A stretch of DNA of 64,000 nucleotides from Sinorhizobium kostiense. Its GTDB lineage: Bacteria; Pseudomonadota; Alphaproteobacteria; Rhizobiales; Rhizobiaceae. The number at the start of each line of letters is the position of its first letter. Within the stretch, counting starts at the first letter, position 1. Below the pieces are notes generated by a model that did not search any database, was not told where the DNA came from, and was given only the letters and a program-made list of their open reading frames with translations. The DNA is taken from contig NZ_JAGILA010000003.1 of the NCBI RefSeq assembly GCF_017874595.1, positions 248,001 through 312,000 of the forward strand. The letters run 5' to 3'. Positions 24,367-34,459 of the stretch are shown piece after piece. The position numbers and the translations under genes are program-made.

Positions 24367-26823
24367 ATGGTTGCTCTCAAGCTTTTCCGCGCGACAGGTC
24401 CGTCGTTCGCCGATCTCGTGCCCTATGCCGGCCTGGTCGACAACGGCGTCCTTCTGTTGAAAGACGGAAGCCTGATGGCTGGTTGGTATTTTGCCGGGCC
24501 AGATTCCGAAAGCGCCACCGACCTCGAGCGCAACGAACTTTCGCGGCAGATCAACGCAATCCTGTCGCGGCTCGGAAGCGGATGGATGATCCAGGTAGAG
24601 GCCGTGCGTATTCCGACGATCGACTATCCCCCGGAAGACCACTGCCATTTCCCTGATGCTGTCACGCGGGCGATCGACGCGGAGCGGCGGGCGCATTTCA
24701 CGCGTGAGCGGGGACATTTCGAGAGCAAGCATGCACTGGTCCTCACCTACCGACCGTTGGAGTCCAAAAGGACGGCTCTCAGCAAATACATCTATTCCGA
24801 TGAGGAGAGCCGCAAGAAGACCTATGCCGACACGGTGCTTTTCATCTTCAAGAACGCCGTCCGTGAGATCGAGCAATATTTCGCGAGCACGCTTTCGATC
24901 CGGCGTATGCAGACGCGCGAGGTTGCCGAGAGGGGAGGGGAGCGCGTTGCCCGCTACGACGAATTGCTCCAATTCGTCCGCTTCTGCATTACCGGCGAGA
25001 ACCACCCGATCCGACTTCCCGATGCTCCTATGTATCTCGACTGGATCGCGACCGCTGAACTCGAGCATGGCCTGACCCCGAAACTCGAAAACCGGTTTCT
25101 CGGCGTTGTGGCGATCGACGGGCTGCCGGCGGAGAGCTGGCCGGGGATCCTCAACAGTCTCGACCTGATGCCGCTCACCTATCGGTGGTCGTCGCGCTTC
25201 GTCTTCCTTGACGCGGAAGAGGCGCGTCAAAAGTTGGAGCGGACCCGTAAGAAGTGGCAACAGAAAGTTCGTCCGTTCTTCGACCAGCTATTCCAGACGC
25301 AAAGCCGGTCGGTCGATCAGGACGCCATGATGATGGTGGCAGAGACCGAGGATGCGATCGCGCACGCGTCCTCGCAAGTTGTTGCCTACGGCCACTACAC
25401 GCCCGTCATCATTCTCTTCGACGGTGATCGGGAAGCCTTGCAGGAAAAAGCCGAGGCGATCCGACGGCTGATCCAAGCCGAAGGATTTGGTGCGCGCATC
25501 GAATCGCTCAACGCCACTGACGCCTACCTCGGCAGCTTGCCGGGCAACTGGTATTGCAACGTGCGTGATCCAATGATCAATACCAGCAATCTCGCCGACT
25601 TAGTCCCGCTCAATTCGGTCTGGTCGGGAAACCCGATCGCACCTTGCCCCTTCTATCCTCTGAATTCTCCGCCGCTGATGCAGGTCGCGAGCGGCTCGAC
25701 GCCGTTCCGGCTGAATCTGCACGTCGATGACGTCGGCCACACGCTGATCTTCGGACCAACCGGCTCGGGCAAGTCGACACTTGTCGCACTGATCGCGGCA
25801 CAGTTCAGACGCTATGACCGTGCCCAGATCTTCGCCTTCGACAAAGGCAGCTCGCTCCTGCCGCTGACGCTGGCTGCCGGGGGCGACCATTACGAGATCG
25901 GCGGCGACAATGCGGAGGAGGGGAAGGCATTGGCCTTTTGCCCCCTGTCTAACCTTGAAAGTGACGGCGATCGGGCCTGGGCCGCGGAATGGATCGAGAT
26001 GCTGGTCGCGCTGCAGGGTGTCACCATCACGCCCGATCATCGCAACGCCATCTCGCGGGAAGTCGGTTTGATGGCGAGAGCACCTGGTCGATCGTTGTCG
26101 GATTTCGTGAGCGGCGTTCAGATGCGCGAGATCAAGGACGCGCTGCATCACTATACAGTTGACGGGCCGATGGGTCAGCTTCTCGACGCAGAGGAGGACG
26201 GGTTGGCGCTCGGCGCCTTCCAGACCTTCGAGATCGAGCACCTCATGAACATGGGCGAGCGCAATCTCGTGCCCGTGCTTACCTATCTGTTCCGATGGAT
26301 TGAAAAGCGCCTCGATGGCTCGCCCAGTCTGATCGTGCTGGACGAGGCCTGGCTGATGCTCGGGCACCCGGTGTTCAGAAGTAAGATCCGCGAGTGGCTG
26401 AAGGTGCTCCGCAAGGCGAACTGCGCGGTCGTGCTGGCTACCCAGTCTATCTCGGATGCCGAGCGCTCCGGGATCATCGACGTGCTGAAGGAATCCTGCC
26501 CGACGAAGATCTGCCTACCGAACGGCGCCGCACGCGAGCCCGGGACGCGCGAGTTCTACGAACGGATCGGATTCAACGAGCGGCAGATCGAGATCGTTTC
26601 GAACGCGATTCCCAAGCGCCAATACTATGTCGTCACACCCGAAGGCCGGCGGCTCTTCGATATGGCGCTCGGTCCCGTGGCGCTCAGCTTCGTCGGCGCA
26701 TCCGGCAAGGAAGACTTAAAGCGCATTCGCGCGCTCAGTTCCGAACACGGCCCCAATTGGCCAATCCTATGGCTTCAAATGAGAGGAGTTCACGATGCCG
26801 CATCGCTGCTCGACGTCGAATGA
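24367..26823 (+). CDS. trbE: Conjugal transfer ATPase TrbE
   Basis: A protein of 818 residues, VirB4 family, the usual length. An N-terminal CagE/TrbE region (FADLVPYAGLVDNGVLLLKDGSL) is followed by an ATPase core with Walker A FGPTGSGKSTLV near residue 462 and Walker B LIVLDEAWLML near 656, then the conserved VLATQSISDAERSGI. It energises pilus biogenesis and substrate transfer at the inner membrane. It overlaps trbJ by 29 bases. Confidence 0.95.
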   Translation: MVALKLFRATGPSFADLVPYAGLVDNGVLLLKDGSLMAGWYFAGPDSESATDLERNELSRQINAILSRLGSGWMIQVEAVRIPTIDYPPEDHCHFPDAVTRAIDAERRAHFTRERGHFESKHALVLTYRPLESKRTALSKYIYSDEESRKKTYADTVLFIFKNAVREIEQYFASTLSIRRMQTREVAERGGERVARYDELLQFVRFCITGENHPIRLPDAPMYLDWIATAELEHGLTPKLENRFLGVVAIDGLPAESWPGILNSLDLMPLTYRWSSRFVFLDAEEARQKLERTRKKWQQKVRPFFDQLFQTQSRSVDQDAMMMVAETEDAIAHASSQVVAYGHYTPVIILFDGDREALQEKAEAIRRLIQAEGFGARIESLNATDAYLGSLPGNWYCNVRDPMINTSNLADLVPLNSVWSGNPIAPCPFYPLNSPPLMQVASGSTPFRLNLHVDDVGHTLIFGPTGSGKSTLVALIAAQFRRYDRAQIFAFDKGSSLLPLTLAAGGDHYEIGGDNAEEGKALAFCPLSNLESDGDRAWAAEWIEMLVALQGVTITPDHRNAISREVGLMARAPGRSLSDFVSGVQMREIKDALHHYTVDGPMGQLLDAEEDGLALGAFQTFEIEHLMNMGERNLVPVLTYLFRWIEKRLDGSPSLIVLDEAWLMLGHPVFRSKIREWLKVLRKANCAVVLATQSISDAERSGIIDVLKESCPTKICLPNGAAREPGTREFYERIGFNERQIEIVSNAIPKRQYYVVTPEGRRLFDMALGPVALSFVGASGKEDLKRIRALSSEHGPNWPILWLQMRGVHDAASLLDVE

Positions 26824-27598
26824 ATTGCTTGCCGGTCTGGCAGCCGTCGCCCTGACGATCGTCGCAGTAACACCGGCAAATGCCGGCACTGCTACAGGTG
26901 CGGCGACCGAGTGGACACAGGTGCTCAACAATGGTGAGCTCGTAGCGCTGGTCGGGAAATCTGGCGAGCAGATCCAGAACCAGCTCACCCAGATCAGCCA
27001 GCTCGCGCAACAGATCGAGACGCAGCTGAACATCTATCAGAACCTGCTCCAGAACACCGCGACGCTCCCATCGCACATGTGGGGGCAGGTCGAGAGCGAT
27101 CTCAATCAGCTCCGCAGCATCGTCGATCAGGGCCAGAGCATCGCTTTTTCCATGGGCAACGCTGACGATGTGCTGCAGCAGCGATTCCAGAGCTATGCCA
27201 CCTTCAAGGCCAACCTGCCGAGCAATGGGACATTCTCCTCGATCTATCAAACCTGGTCGGACACCAACCGCGATACGATTGCCAGCACGCTGAACGCAGC
27301 AAGCCTCACGGCCGATCAGTTCGACAACGAGGAAACCACAATGTCCTCTTTACGGTCGATGTCAGAGACAGCCGACGGGCAGATGAAGGCATTGCAGGTC
27401 GGCCATCAGATCGCCGCGCAGCAAGTCGCGCAAATGCAGAAGCTCCGCGGCCTCGTCTCACAGCAGATGACGATGATGGGTACCTGGCTTCAGACCGAGC
27501 AGACCGACAAGGACCTCGCTCAGGCACGGCGGGAGAAGTTCTTCGGAGCGACCGCGCCATCCACTTCCGGCGGTGAAAAAATGAAGGTGCAATGGTGA
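26795..27598 (+). CDS. trbJ: Conjugal transfer protein TrbJ
   Basis: A protein of 267 residues, VirB5-like. A signal peptide (LLAGLAAVALTIVAVTPANAG) precedes a long glutamine-rich coiled-coil region (QIQNQLTQISQLAQQIETQL) typical of TrbJ, a periplasmic minor pilus component. The start lies within the 3' end of trbE and the stop overlaps trbK. Confidence 0.9.
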   Translation: MPHRCSTSNELLAGLAAVALTIVAVTPANAGTATGAATEWTQVLNNGELVALVGKSGEQIQNQLTQISQLAQQIETQLNIYQNLLQNTATLPSHMWGQVESDLNQLRSIVDQGQSIAFSMGNADDVLQQRFQSYATFKANLPSNGTFSSIYQTWSDTNRDTIASTLNAASLTADQFDNEETTMSSLRSMSETADGQMKALQVGHQIAAQQVAQMQKLRGLVSQQMTMMGTWLQTEQTDKDLAQARREKFFGATAPSTSGGEKMKVQW

Positions 27599-27759
27599 GA
27601 GCGAAACTGATCCTCATCGCAATGGCGGCGACGATCGGCAGTGCCGGCGTCTGGTTCATCATCTCCGAGAAGCAAGCAGCACAAGAGCGCCGTGCGACGT
27701 TCTTCGGCTCGTCGAGAGAGTACCCCACGTTGGGCGGCCAGATGAAAGTCGAATGGTGA
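27592..27759 (+). CDS. trbK: TrbK-like small membrane protein
   Basis: A 55-residue protein with one N-terminal hydrophobic segment (LILIAMAATIGSAGVWFII) and a tail ending GGQMKVEW. It starts inside the trbJ stop (AATGGTGA) and occupies the trbK place between trbJ and trbL. TrbK gives entry exclusion and in some plasmids is a lipoprotein. This copy has no cysteine, so it is not lipidated. Interestingly its last residues (MKVEW) resemble the trbJ C-terminus (MKVQW), hinting at a local duplication of the overlap sequence. Confidence 0.75.
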   Translation: MVRAKLILIAMAATIGSAGVWFIISEKQAAQERRATFFGSSREYPTLGGQMKVEW

Positions 27760-27763
27760 ATCT

Positions 27764-28942
27764 ATGAACGCGAACCAACTCCGAGCTCTTGCCGTCGCCA
27801 TACTGTTTGCCGGTTTCGCCGCCTTGGCCGCGCAGCCCGCATTGGCCCAGGAGGGCTCGGTACTGACGTCCCTTCAAAACCAGATCACGACTGCTGCGAA
27901 AGGGTGGGAAACCACCGTCATGGACGCCGCGAAGTCATTGTTCTGGATTCTTGCTACCATCGAGATCGGCATCGCAGCGGTCTGGCTTGCCCTTCAGGCT
28001 GCGGCCCTCGACAGCTGGTTTGCCGAGCTCGTCCGGCGCATCATGTTCGTCGGCTTCTTCGCTTTCGTGCTGGCGCAGGGGCCGACCTTCGCCAAGGCCG
28101 TGGTCGACAGTCTCTTCCAGATTGGCGCCGGAGGCGGCACCGCCTCGCCGGCGGACGTCTTCAACGCCGGGCTCGCTGTTGCAACCAAGATGTCCGAAAA
28201 AATTCAGTTCGGCCTTTTTGAGGATAATGCACTCGCTATCTCGGCCGCTTTCGCGATGGTGGTCGTGGTCATCTCGTTCTCTCTTGTCGCGGCAATCTTC
28301 GTCTCCGTCATGGTTGAGATGTATCTCGGCCTGCTTGCCGGAATGATCATGCTTGGCCTTGGAGGGTCGTCGTTCACCAAAGACTTCGCCGTCCGCTATC
28401 TGGTTTACGCCTTCTCAGTGGGCATGAAGCTCATGGCATTGGTCATGATTTCCCGCATTGGATCGGAAGTCCTCATCGGATTGGCGAATGAGCCCCAAGT
28501 CGGCGACCGGTTCCAGACCGCACTTGCCATTGCCGGGATCGCCGTGGTCGTCTTCCTCATTGCGATCTACGTGCCGAATATCATTCAGGGCGTTGTCCAA
28601 GGTGCATCAGTGACCGGGGGCATGGAAACGATCCGTCACGGCGGGCAAGCAGCATCCTTTTCCGCAGGCGCAGGGTTCCTCGCGGCAGGCGTGGCAGGAG
28701 CCGGTTTTGCGGCAGGTCAGGCCGCCAGAGCGGCTGGCTCATCGTTTCCTGGTGCAGCTCTTCGAGGAATCGGCGCCGGGTTTGGATCGGCAGGCAAAGC
28801 TGCCGGTTCCGCGGCAAAAGAGAAGGCGATCGGCTCGCCCGGCGCTTATGCAGGTTCCATTCTAGGACTTGCCAACGCCAAGCTCGATGAAAGTCGCGGT
28901 GGTTACAGCGGGCACAAGCCTCGCCCCGAACGCAAAGACTAA
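27764..28942 (+). CDS. trbL: Conjugal transfer protein TrbL
   Basis: A protein of 392 residues, VirB6-like. It has a signal-like N-terminus, five or more hydrophobic helices (for example LFWILATIEIGIAAVWLALQA, AISAAFAMVVVVISFSLVAAI and IAGIAVVVFLIAIYVPNII), and a glycine/alanine-rich C-terminal region (AGFLAAGVAGAGFAAGQAARAA). It is a polytopic inner-membrane part of the channel. Confidence 0.92.
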   Translation: MNANQLRALAVAILFAGFAALAAQPALAQEGSVLTSLQNQITTAAKGWETTVMDAAKSLFWILATIEIGIAAVWLALQAAALDSWFAELVRRIMFVGFFAFVLAQGPTFAKAVVDSLFQIGAGGGTASPADVFNAGLAVATKMSEKIQFGLFEDNALAISAAFAMVVVVISFSLVAAIFVSVMVEMYLGLLAGMIMLGLGGSSFTKDFAVRYLVYAFSVGMKLMALVMISRIGSEVLIGLANEPQVGDRFQTALAIAGIAVVVFLIAIYVPNIIQGVVQGASVTGGMETIRHGGQAASFSAGAGFLAAGVAGAGFAAGQAARAAGSSFPGAALRGIGAGFGSAGKAAGSAAKEKAIGSPGAYAGSILGLANAKLDESRGGYSGHKPRPERKD

Positions 28943-28966
28943 CAGCAATGAGAAAGTGATGGATCG

Positions 28967-29629
28967 ATGGCAGCGAATCGCGTCCCCGAAAACCCCTATC
29001 TCGCCGCGCGGCAGGAATGGACGGAACGTTACGGATCCTATGTGCGAGCCGCCGCGGCATGGCGTTTCGTCGGCATTCTGGGCCTGACCATGGCCGTGAT
29101 CGGCTTCGGATATGCCATGTATCTCAGTACCCAGGTGAAGCTCGTGCCCTACATCGTCGAGGTGGACAAACTCGGAACGTCGGTGACAGCCGGCTTCCCT
29201 GAACAGATCGAATATGCGGATGTGCGCGTGGTACGTGCGACTCTCGGCAATTTCGTAACCAGCTTCCGTTCGATCACGCCCGATGCCGTCGTCCAGAAAC
29301 AATATATCGACCGCACATATGCTCTTCTTCGAACGTCCGAGCCATCGACGGAGAAGATCAACGCGTGGTTTCGGGGCAATTCGCCTTTCGAGAAGGCCAA
29401 GACCGCAACGGTCGCCATCGAGGTAAACAACATCGTGGCGCTCTCGAACCAGACCTATCAGATCGACTGGACTGAGTACGAGCGGGATCGAAAGGGCAAG
29501 GAAACTGGCACACGCCGGTTTCGTGGGATCGTAACGGTCGCGCTGACCGCGCCGCAGGACGAGGCAACCATCCGCCTCAATCCGATCGGTCTCTACGTCC
29601 GGGATTTCGACTGGACGGCACAACTTTAA
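28967..29629 (+). CDS. trbF: Conjugal transfer protein TrbF
   Basis: A protein of 220 residues, VirB8-like, with one N-terminal membrane helix ([20 protein letters not shown]) and a periplasmic domain carrying [11 protein letters not shown] and [13 protein letters not shown], typical of TrbF. It acts as a scaffold between inner-membrane parts and the core complex. Confidence 0.93.
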   Translation: MAANRVPENPYLAARQEWTERYGSYVRAAAAWRFVGILGLTMAVIGFGYAMYLSTQVKLVPYIVEVDKLGTSVTAGFPEQIEYADVRVVRATLGNFVTSFRSITPDAVVQKQYIDRTYALLRTSEPSTEKINAWFRGNSPFEKAKTATVAIEVNNIVALSNQTYQIDWTEYERDRKGKETGTRRFRGIVTVALTAPQDEATIRLNPIGLYVRDFDWTAQL

Positions 29630-29646
29630 GGACAGGGGATTCGGCA

Positions 29647-30459
29647 ATGCACAGAAATGGATTGATCGCAGCGGCCGGATGCATGGCCGGACTCGTCTTT
29701 GCGGCGGGCGCTCACGCACAAAGCATGACCACAAACGAGGTGCGGGGCACCAAACTGTCAAGCAAATGGCGTGGAACGCCAGGCCTCGTCACCACGGGGC
29801 CGGATGGAAAGGTCATTTTCCTATACGGGGAAACGCAGCCGTCCGTCGTCTGCTCTCCGCTGCAGGTCTGTGATATCGAGCTGCAGGGCGGAGAAATCGT
29901 CCGCGACGTACTGGTTGGCGACACCGTTCGTTGGAAGGTCGAACCGGCGACATCAGGCGCGACCGGTGGACAAGCGGTCCATCTGATTGTCAAGCCCTCG
30001 GAACCTGGTCTCGTCACTTCCATGGTGGTTACGACATCGCGTCGCACATACCACATTCAGCTCAAATCCCACCCGAGCCAATACATGGCACGCGTAGGGT
30101 TCGAATATCCCGAGGATGTTTCAACAAAGCTCGCCGACATCAATGCGCGCCTCGAAACAGGAGGTATTCCCGGAACCGCGCCGGATAAGCTCAACTTCTC
30201 CTACTCCGTGAGTGGAAACGCGCCGTGGAGACCGAAGCGGGTCTATTCGGACGGGGTGAAAACCTACATTCAGTTTCCGAGGTCCATTTCTGGCCAGGAT
30301 GCCCCCGTGCTGTTCGTCGTCTCCGGCGGGCAGGATCGCATCGTCAACTATCGCATGAAGAACGACATGATGATCGTCGACTATGCCGTCGACAAGGCGA
30401 TCCTCGTTTCCGGTGTTGGCTGGCGCCAGCAGAAGATTACCATCCGGCGGGGAGGTTGA
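29647..30459 (+). CDS. trbG: Conjugal transfer protein TrbG
   Basis: A protein of 270 residues, VirB9-like, with a signal peptide ([18 protein letters not shown]) and beta-rich domains: [32 protein letters not shown], and a C-terminal [15 protein letters not shown]. It is an outer-membrane core component that works with TrbH and TrbI. Confidence 0.93.
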   Translation: MHRNGLIAAAGCMAGLVFAAGAHAQSMTTNEVRGTKLSSKWRGTPGLVTTGPDGKVIFLYGETQPSVVCSPLQVCDIELQGGEIVRDVLVGDTVRWKVEPATSGATGGQAVHLIVKPSEPGLVTSMVVTTSRRTYHIQLKSHPSQYMARVGFEYPEDVSTKLADINARLETGGIPGTAPDKLNFSYSVSGNAPWRPKRVYSDGVKTYIQFPRSISGQDAPVLFVVSGGQDRIVNYRMKNDMMIVDYAVDKAILVSGVGWRQQKITIRRGG

Positions 30460-30462
30460 ACG

Positions 30463-30900
30463 ATGCGGATACTTTTCCTTTTACTTCTCGTTACTGTTCT
30501 TCTTTCCGGTTGCCAAAGCGACGACGTGGGCTTGACCGCCAAGGCTACCCCTATGCCGGCGACCGGGCCCGCTGCGAGCGCCATCGCCGGTGACATGGCA
30601 AGCCGGCTTGCCGAGCAAATCGGCCCCGCCGGCACGACAACCATCAAGATGAGCAAGGACACGTCAGAGTTCGCGATGGCGCTCGAGGCGGCCCTGAAGG
30701 GCTGGGGCTACACGGTCATTACCGACGGGAAAGTCGGACGAGACGTCAAGCCGATCGAACTCGCCTACTCGATCGATGGCGTCGAGGGTCAGGTGCTCGC
30801 AAGACTTTCGACGCCGTCAATTGCTCTTGGCAGGGCCTATACGGCGACGTCCGATGGCGCCATACCAGCAAGCCCGCTTTCGATCATGCAACGGAGCTGA
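30463..30900 (+). CDS. trbH: Conjugal transfer lipoprotein TrbH
   Basis: A protein of 145 residues with a lipoprotein signal ([15 protein letters not shown], lipobox LSGC). The rest is a small alpha/beta domain ([19 protein letters not shown]). It corresponds to TrbH, the VirB7-like outer-membrane partner of TrbG, by position and length. It starts three bases after trbG. Confidence 0.88.
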   Translation: MRILFLLLLVTVLLSGCQSDDVGLTAKATPMPATGPAASAIAGDMASRLAEQIGPAGTTTIKMSKDTSEFAMALEAALKGWGYTVITDGKVGRDVKPIELAYSIDGVEGQVLARLSTPSIALGRAYTATSDGAIPASPLSIMQRS

Positions 30901-30913
30901 CGGGAGGAGACAC

Positions 30914-32212
30914 ATGGTGCAGTCGCTGCAACTCGGCGCGTCAAGCCAGGCAGACGATCAGAAGGGCATGCGTCGCCTCAATCGCGTGCCGATCATTGTC
31001 GCCATCATCGTCATCGTTTTCTTCGTCGGTATCATCGTGATCGGCCTCTCATGGCGGGGTCTCGTCTTCAATCGAAGCAATGATATCGAAAGCGCGTCGG
31101 ACCCGCCCGCGACCAGTTTCGGCGACCAACTCAAACGCGGTGTAACGGACGGCATTATCGGCGAGCCGGTCGAACGCGAGACCTTCCAGCCGACGCCTGT
31201 CACCGAGCAGAAGGTCGGGAAACAGGAGCCGGTTGTCGATCGCCGGCCGGCGGCGCGCGAAGAACGACGCCCCGGGTTGGAGTCCGAAGAGGAATGGAAG
31301 GCCCGACTGAAGCGCGAGCAGCACGAGCAGTATATTCGCGAGGCTCAGCGCCAGCGGATGGCGCGCCTACTGGCGCGCGCCACGGCACTCGAATCGCCCT
31401 TGAAGGTCGATATCTCCGACGTCGAGAAGGCGGCAAATGCTGCGGACGCCAGTCAGCAGAATACACCGGCGACAGCAAACAGCGCCTCGGACCTCTATGC
31501 CGCTGCGATGAATTCCGGGCTCATGGGGCAGAATGTCGATCAAAACGGCCAGATGTCCAAGGAGGATTTCTTCAATCAGGATATCAAGGATCTCGGTTAT
31601 CTTCCGAACAAGATCGTGCCTCAAATGTCGCCCTATGAGCTAAAGCGCGGCTCGGTCATTCCAGCCACGTTGATCACCGGCCTCAACTCCGACCTGCCCG
31701 GGCGCATTTCTGCGCAGGTCAGCCAGAACGTCTACGACAGCGCGACCGGCTATCGGGTCCTCATCCCGCAAGGCGCCAAGCTGTTCGGCCGATATGACTC
31801 GAAGATTTCATTCGGACAGGATCGGGTGCTGGTCGTCTGGACAGATCTCATTTTTCCAAACGGATCGACTCTGCAAATCGGCGGCATGGCGGGTACGGAC
31901 GCCGAAGGCTATGGCGGCTTTGCTGACAAGGTCGACCGGCATCTCTGGCGGACTTTCGGATCGGCCGCGTTGACCGCGCTGATCGGGACAGGGATCGACA
32001 TGTCGATGCCTCAGAGTTCGACGCGTAGCACGCAGGAGACAGCGTCAGACGCCGCGAGGCGGAATTTCGCGGATGGTTTCGGCCAAGTGGTAGAACAGAC
32101 AATCTCGAAAAATCTGAATGTGCAGCCGACCATCCGTATTCGGCCGGGCTACAAGTTCAATGTCCTCGTCGACCAGGACATCATATTTCCGTCCGGCTAT
32201 CGTGCAAATTAG
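30914..32212 (+). CDS. trbI: Conjugal transfer protein TrbI
   Basis: A protein of 432 residues, VirB10-like. A cytoplasmic N-terminus and one membrane helix (VPIIVAIIVIVFFVGIIVIGL) are followed by a charged linker (SEEEWKARLKREQHEQYIRE) and the conserved C-terminal domain (LKRGSVIPATLITGLNSDLPG, YRVLIPQGAKLFGRYDS, KFNVLVDQDIIFP). The ATG at 30914 with GGAGGAG upstream is chosen over an earlier in-frame ATG inside trbH. It is the last gene of the trb operon, converging on the sigma-54 regulator gene at 32376. Confidence 0.93.
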   Translation: MVQSLQLGASSQADDQKGMRRLNRVPIIVAIIVIVFFVGIIVIGLSWRGLVFNRSNDIESASDPPATSFGDQLKRGVTDGIIGEPVERETFQPTPVTEQKVGKQEPVVDRRPAAREERRPGLESEEEWKARLKREQHEQYIREAQRQRMARLLARATALESPLKVDISDVEKAANAADASQQNTPATANSASDLYAAAMNSGLMGQNVDQNGQMSKEDFFNQDIKDLGYLPNKIVPQMSPYELKRGSVIPATLITGLNSDLPGRISAQVSQNVYDSATGYRVLIPQGAKLFGRYDSKISFGQDRVLVVWTDLIFPNGSTLQIGGMAGTDAEGYGGFADKVDRHLWRTFGSAALTALIGTGIDMSMPQSSTRSTQETASDAARRNFADGFGQVVEQTISKNLNVQPTIRIRPGYKFNVLVDQDIIFPSGYRAN

Positions 32213-32375
32213 CGGCGCACTGCCAGAGATCTGGGTCCTCCCATCTGCCGCTGGTTGACGCGGGTGAGCATTGCAGGGGACCAGTGTTTGACTCGATCGC
32301 GCACGATCTCCGGTCCGCTTGAGTTGCGGCTTCCCTCGACAGATCGCGCGCGAAGCGCCATTCGGAAACATACCG

Positions 32376-34238
32376 TCATCGGATATGCTTGTGGACCGTC
32401 GTTCGAGAGAGCCTGAGCAAACGTGCAGTTTCAGACGCATTGTTTCCGGTCTGCCGATAAGTGGTGCGGATTTCGGAGCATCGCCGCCTGCTGAGGGTAT
32501 TGTCCAGACAGCTCATGCAGCAATCGATTACAGCATCCTCATCCGATTCATCGAATGAATCCTCATCGAGATAGTCCGTCTGCCGTCGAATGAGCGCCCG
32601 CTGGAGAGCCGCGTTCAGTTCGCGGATGTTACCGGGCCAGGCGCGCCGCGCGAGGCGAGCAATAGCCGCGTCCGTGATTGCCGTCTGAGGCGCAAGCCTC
32701 TTCATCAAGTGCTGCACGACGAGCGGGAAATCGGATCGTTCGCTTAGGACGGGCAGCTTTATCGTGATGGCGTTGAGCCGGTAGAGCAGATCGGCACGGA
32801 ACGCCCGGTCCTTCACCATGTCATGCAGGTTCCGATTTGTGGCCGAAACGATCTGAACGTCGACCTTGTGGACCTTTTGTCCGCCCACGGCGCGCACTTC
32901 CATCGAGTCGAGAAAGCGCAGTAGTGCTGTCTGGGAGGCAAGCGGAATGTCTGCAACCTCATCAAGAAACAGGGTGCCGCCATCGGCGGCGCGCGCGAGC
33001 CCCGGCGCACCGTCGTCACGAGCATTCGTGTAGGCGCCGCGCTCGTGACCGAAAATCTCCGCGATAAACAGGGGCTCCGGCACGGCGCCGCAATTGAGGG
33101 CGACGAATTCACCCTTTCGCCGGCTCACCTTATGCAGATGGCGGGCCATCAACTCCTTGCCAGTCCCGGTCTCCCCGAAAATATGGACCGGCATGCGAAG
33201 CGCTGCCGCTTCGGTCAATTCGGCCATGGCGCGCTTGAGCAACCGATCCTCGCAAACAAAGTCCGGCTCTTCGGGGTGGCTGATGAGGGTCGGAAGGGAA
33301 GGGGCCGCCCGTGTCTTGGAGCGCATCGCCATGCCCTCACCGATTTGGCGGCAGACCATGAACACGCCGCTGCCGGCCCGGTCGCGAACGCGGATGATCC
33401 CGCCGCCCAGCAGCCCATCCATAGCCGCGCCGAAGCCGGCCTCGAACAGACGGTCGAAATGCACGCCGTGCGCTGCCGGCAGCCCGGCAAGAAGCGCCAT
33501 GCCCGGTCGGTTCACCAACACTACGGTGCCGTCGCCCGAGACGGCGAGAAGGCCTGCGGACAGGGTATCGAGATATTCCGCGCGCGGATGGAAGGCGAAG
33601 ATGAAATTGCCGGGTTTCTCGCGAAAGATGAGCCCATTCTCGATCTGCGCGGCCGCCATACGCACGAGCGCGTGCGTATGCTGCTGACGTGCTTCGTTCG
33701 AGCAGGAGGCATCCAGCAGGCCAAGGACCTCGCCGTTGGTATCCAGGATCGGGGCGGCCATGCAGCTCAGGTGCCCATGGCAGTTGAAGTAGTGCTCGCG
33801 TCCATAGACGGCGACCGGCTGACGTTCCCGCGCGACGAGGCCGAGCGCGTTGGTCCCGCGCTCGCTTTCCCCCCACATGCTGCCGGGAATGATGGAACGT
33901 CCGACAGAGCTCTCGGCAAAATGCGCGTCACTGATCGTGTCGAGCACGACACCGTCGGCGTCCGCAAGCGCGATCATGAAATTCGAACCTGCGATCTGCG
34001 TGTGGAGGAGCTGCATTTCTGCAAGCGCCAAGGATCTCAGCACCGCATTCGCATCCCGTCTGTGGCGCACGTCGCCGAAGGGAATGACGACGTCGCGTGG
34101 AATACCCGAGGGATCGAGGCCGAGGTCTCGACACCGTTGCCAGCTTTCGGCAACGAGCGGTGTCACTGCGGCGGCTGGGATCCGGCCACCCTGTTCGAGA
34201 GCGGCGCGTGCCCGCTCGAGTCCGGAAACATGCTGCAT
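32376..34238 (-). CDS. AcoR/MimR-type sigma-54-dependent activator
   Basis: A protein of 620 residues. The N-terminal AcoR-type region carries a GAF domain (RSIIPGSMWGESERGTNALGL, then YFNCHGHLSCMAAPILDTNG). A PAS-like linker and an AAA+ domain follow, with Walker A GETGTGKELM and Walker B GTLFLDEVADIP, then a Fis-type HTH at the C-terminus (NASETARLLRLSRTTVHKHI). The sigma-54 contact loop, normally GAFTGA, is GAYTNA here. Regulators of this type (AcoR; MimR for mycobacterial propane/acetone oxidation) respond to small ketones or alcohols. It is divergent from the alcohol dehydrogenase gene, whose sigma-54 promoter and inverted repeat lie in the gap, and likely acts on it and on the monooxygenase operon. 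Confidence 0.88.
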   Translation of the reverse strand: MQHVSGLERARAALEQGGRIPAAAVTPLVAESWQRCRDLGLDPSGIPRDVVIPFGDVRHRRDANAVLRSLALAEMQLLHTQIAGSNFMIALADADGVVLDTISDAHFAESSVGRSIIPGSMWGESERGTNALGLVARERQPVAVYGREHYFNCHGHLSCMAAPILDTNGEVLGLLDASCSNEARQQHTHALVRMAAAQIENGLIFREKPGNFIFAFHPRAEYLDTLSAGLLAVSGDGTVVLVNRPGMALLAGLPAAHGVHFDRLFEAGFGAAMDGLLGGGIIRVRDRAGSGVFMVCRQIGEGMAMRSKTRAAPSLPTLISHPEEPDFVCEDRLLKRAMAELTEAAALRMPVHIFGETGTGKELMARHLHKVSRRKGEFVALNCGAVPEPLFIAEIFGHERGAYTNARDDGAPGLARAADGGTLFLDEVADIPLASQTALLRFLDSMEVRAVGGQKVHKVDVQIVSATNRNLHDMVKDRAFRADLLYRLNAITIKLPVLSERSDFPLVVQHLMKRLAPQTAITDAAIARLARRAWPGNIRELNAALQRALIRRQTDYLDEDSFDESDEDAVIDCCMSCLDNTLSRRRCSEIRTTYRQTGNNASETARLLRLSRTTVHKHIR

Positions 34239-34301
34239 GGCTTTCCTCCTCTCGTAACCGCGCTAAGGCTGCCGGCGAGTGCCCTGCGCTCTTAACCAGA
34301 A

Positions 34302-34331
34302 ACTGAACAGGCGACGCGGGCGCTGTTCAGT
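34302..34331. promoter_or_regulatory. Inverted repeat, candidate activator-binding site
   Basis: ACTGAACAG, 12 bases, then CTGTTCAGT: perfect 9-bp arms located 64-93 bp upstream of the -24 element of the alcohol dehydrogenase promoter. The place and form suit an upstream activating sequence for the divergent AcoR-type regulator. Confidence 0.6.
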
Positions 34332-34394
34332 GGGTGGACGCGTTGCGCGATGCGAAGGCCACGCAAATCCTTGAATCCCCGCGTCAAAGGCGAA

Positions 34395-34409
34395 TGGCAC
34401 GACGCTTGC
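34395..34409 (+). promoter_or_regulatory. Sigma-54 (-24/-12) promoter of the alcohol dehydrogenase
   Basis: TGGCAC-GACGC-TTGC matches the sigma-54 consensus TGGCACR-N4-TTGC, with the invariant GG and GC exactly 12 bases apart. It is 50 bases upstream of the start codon and just downstream of an inverted repeat. Confidence 0.85.
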
Positions 34410-34459
34410 TCATTCCCCCTTGCAGCCGGAGGGCTTTGCCCGGCAAGGAGGAGACAGTG

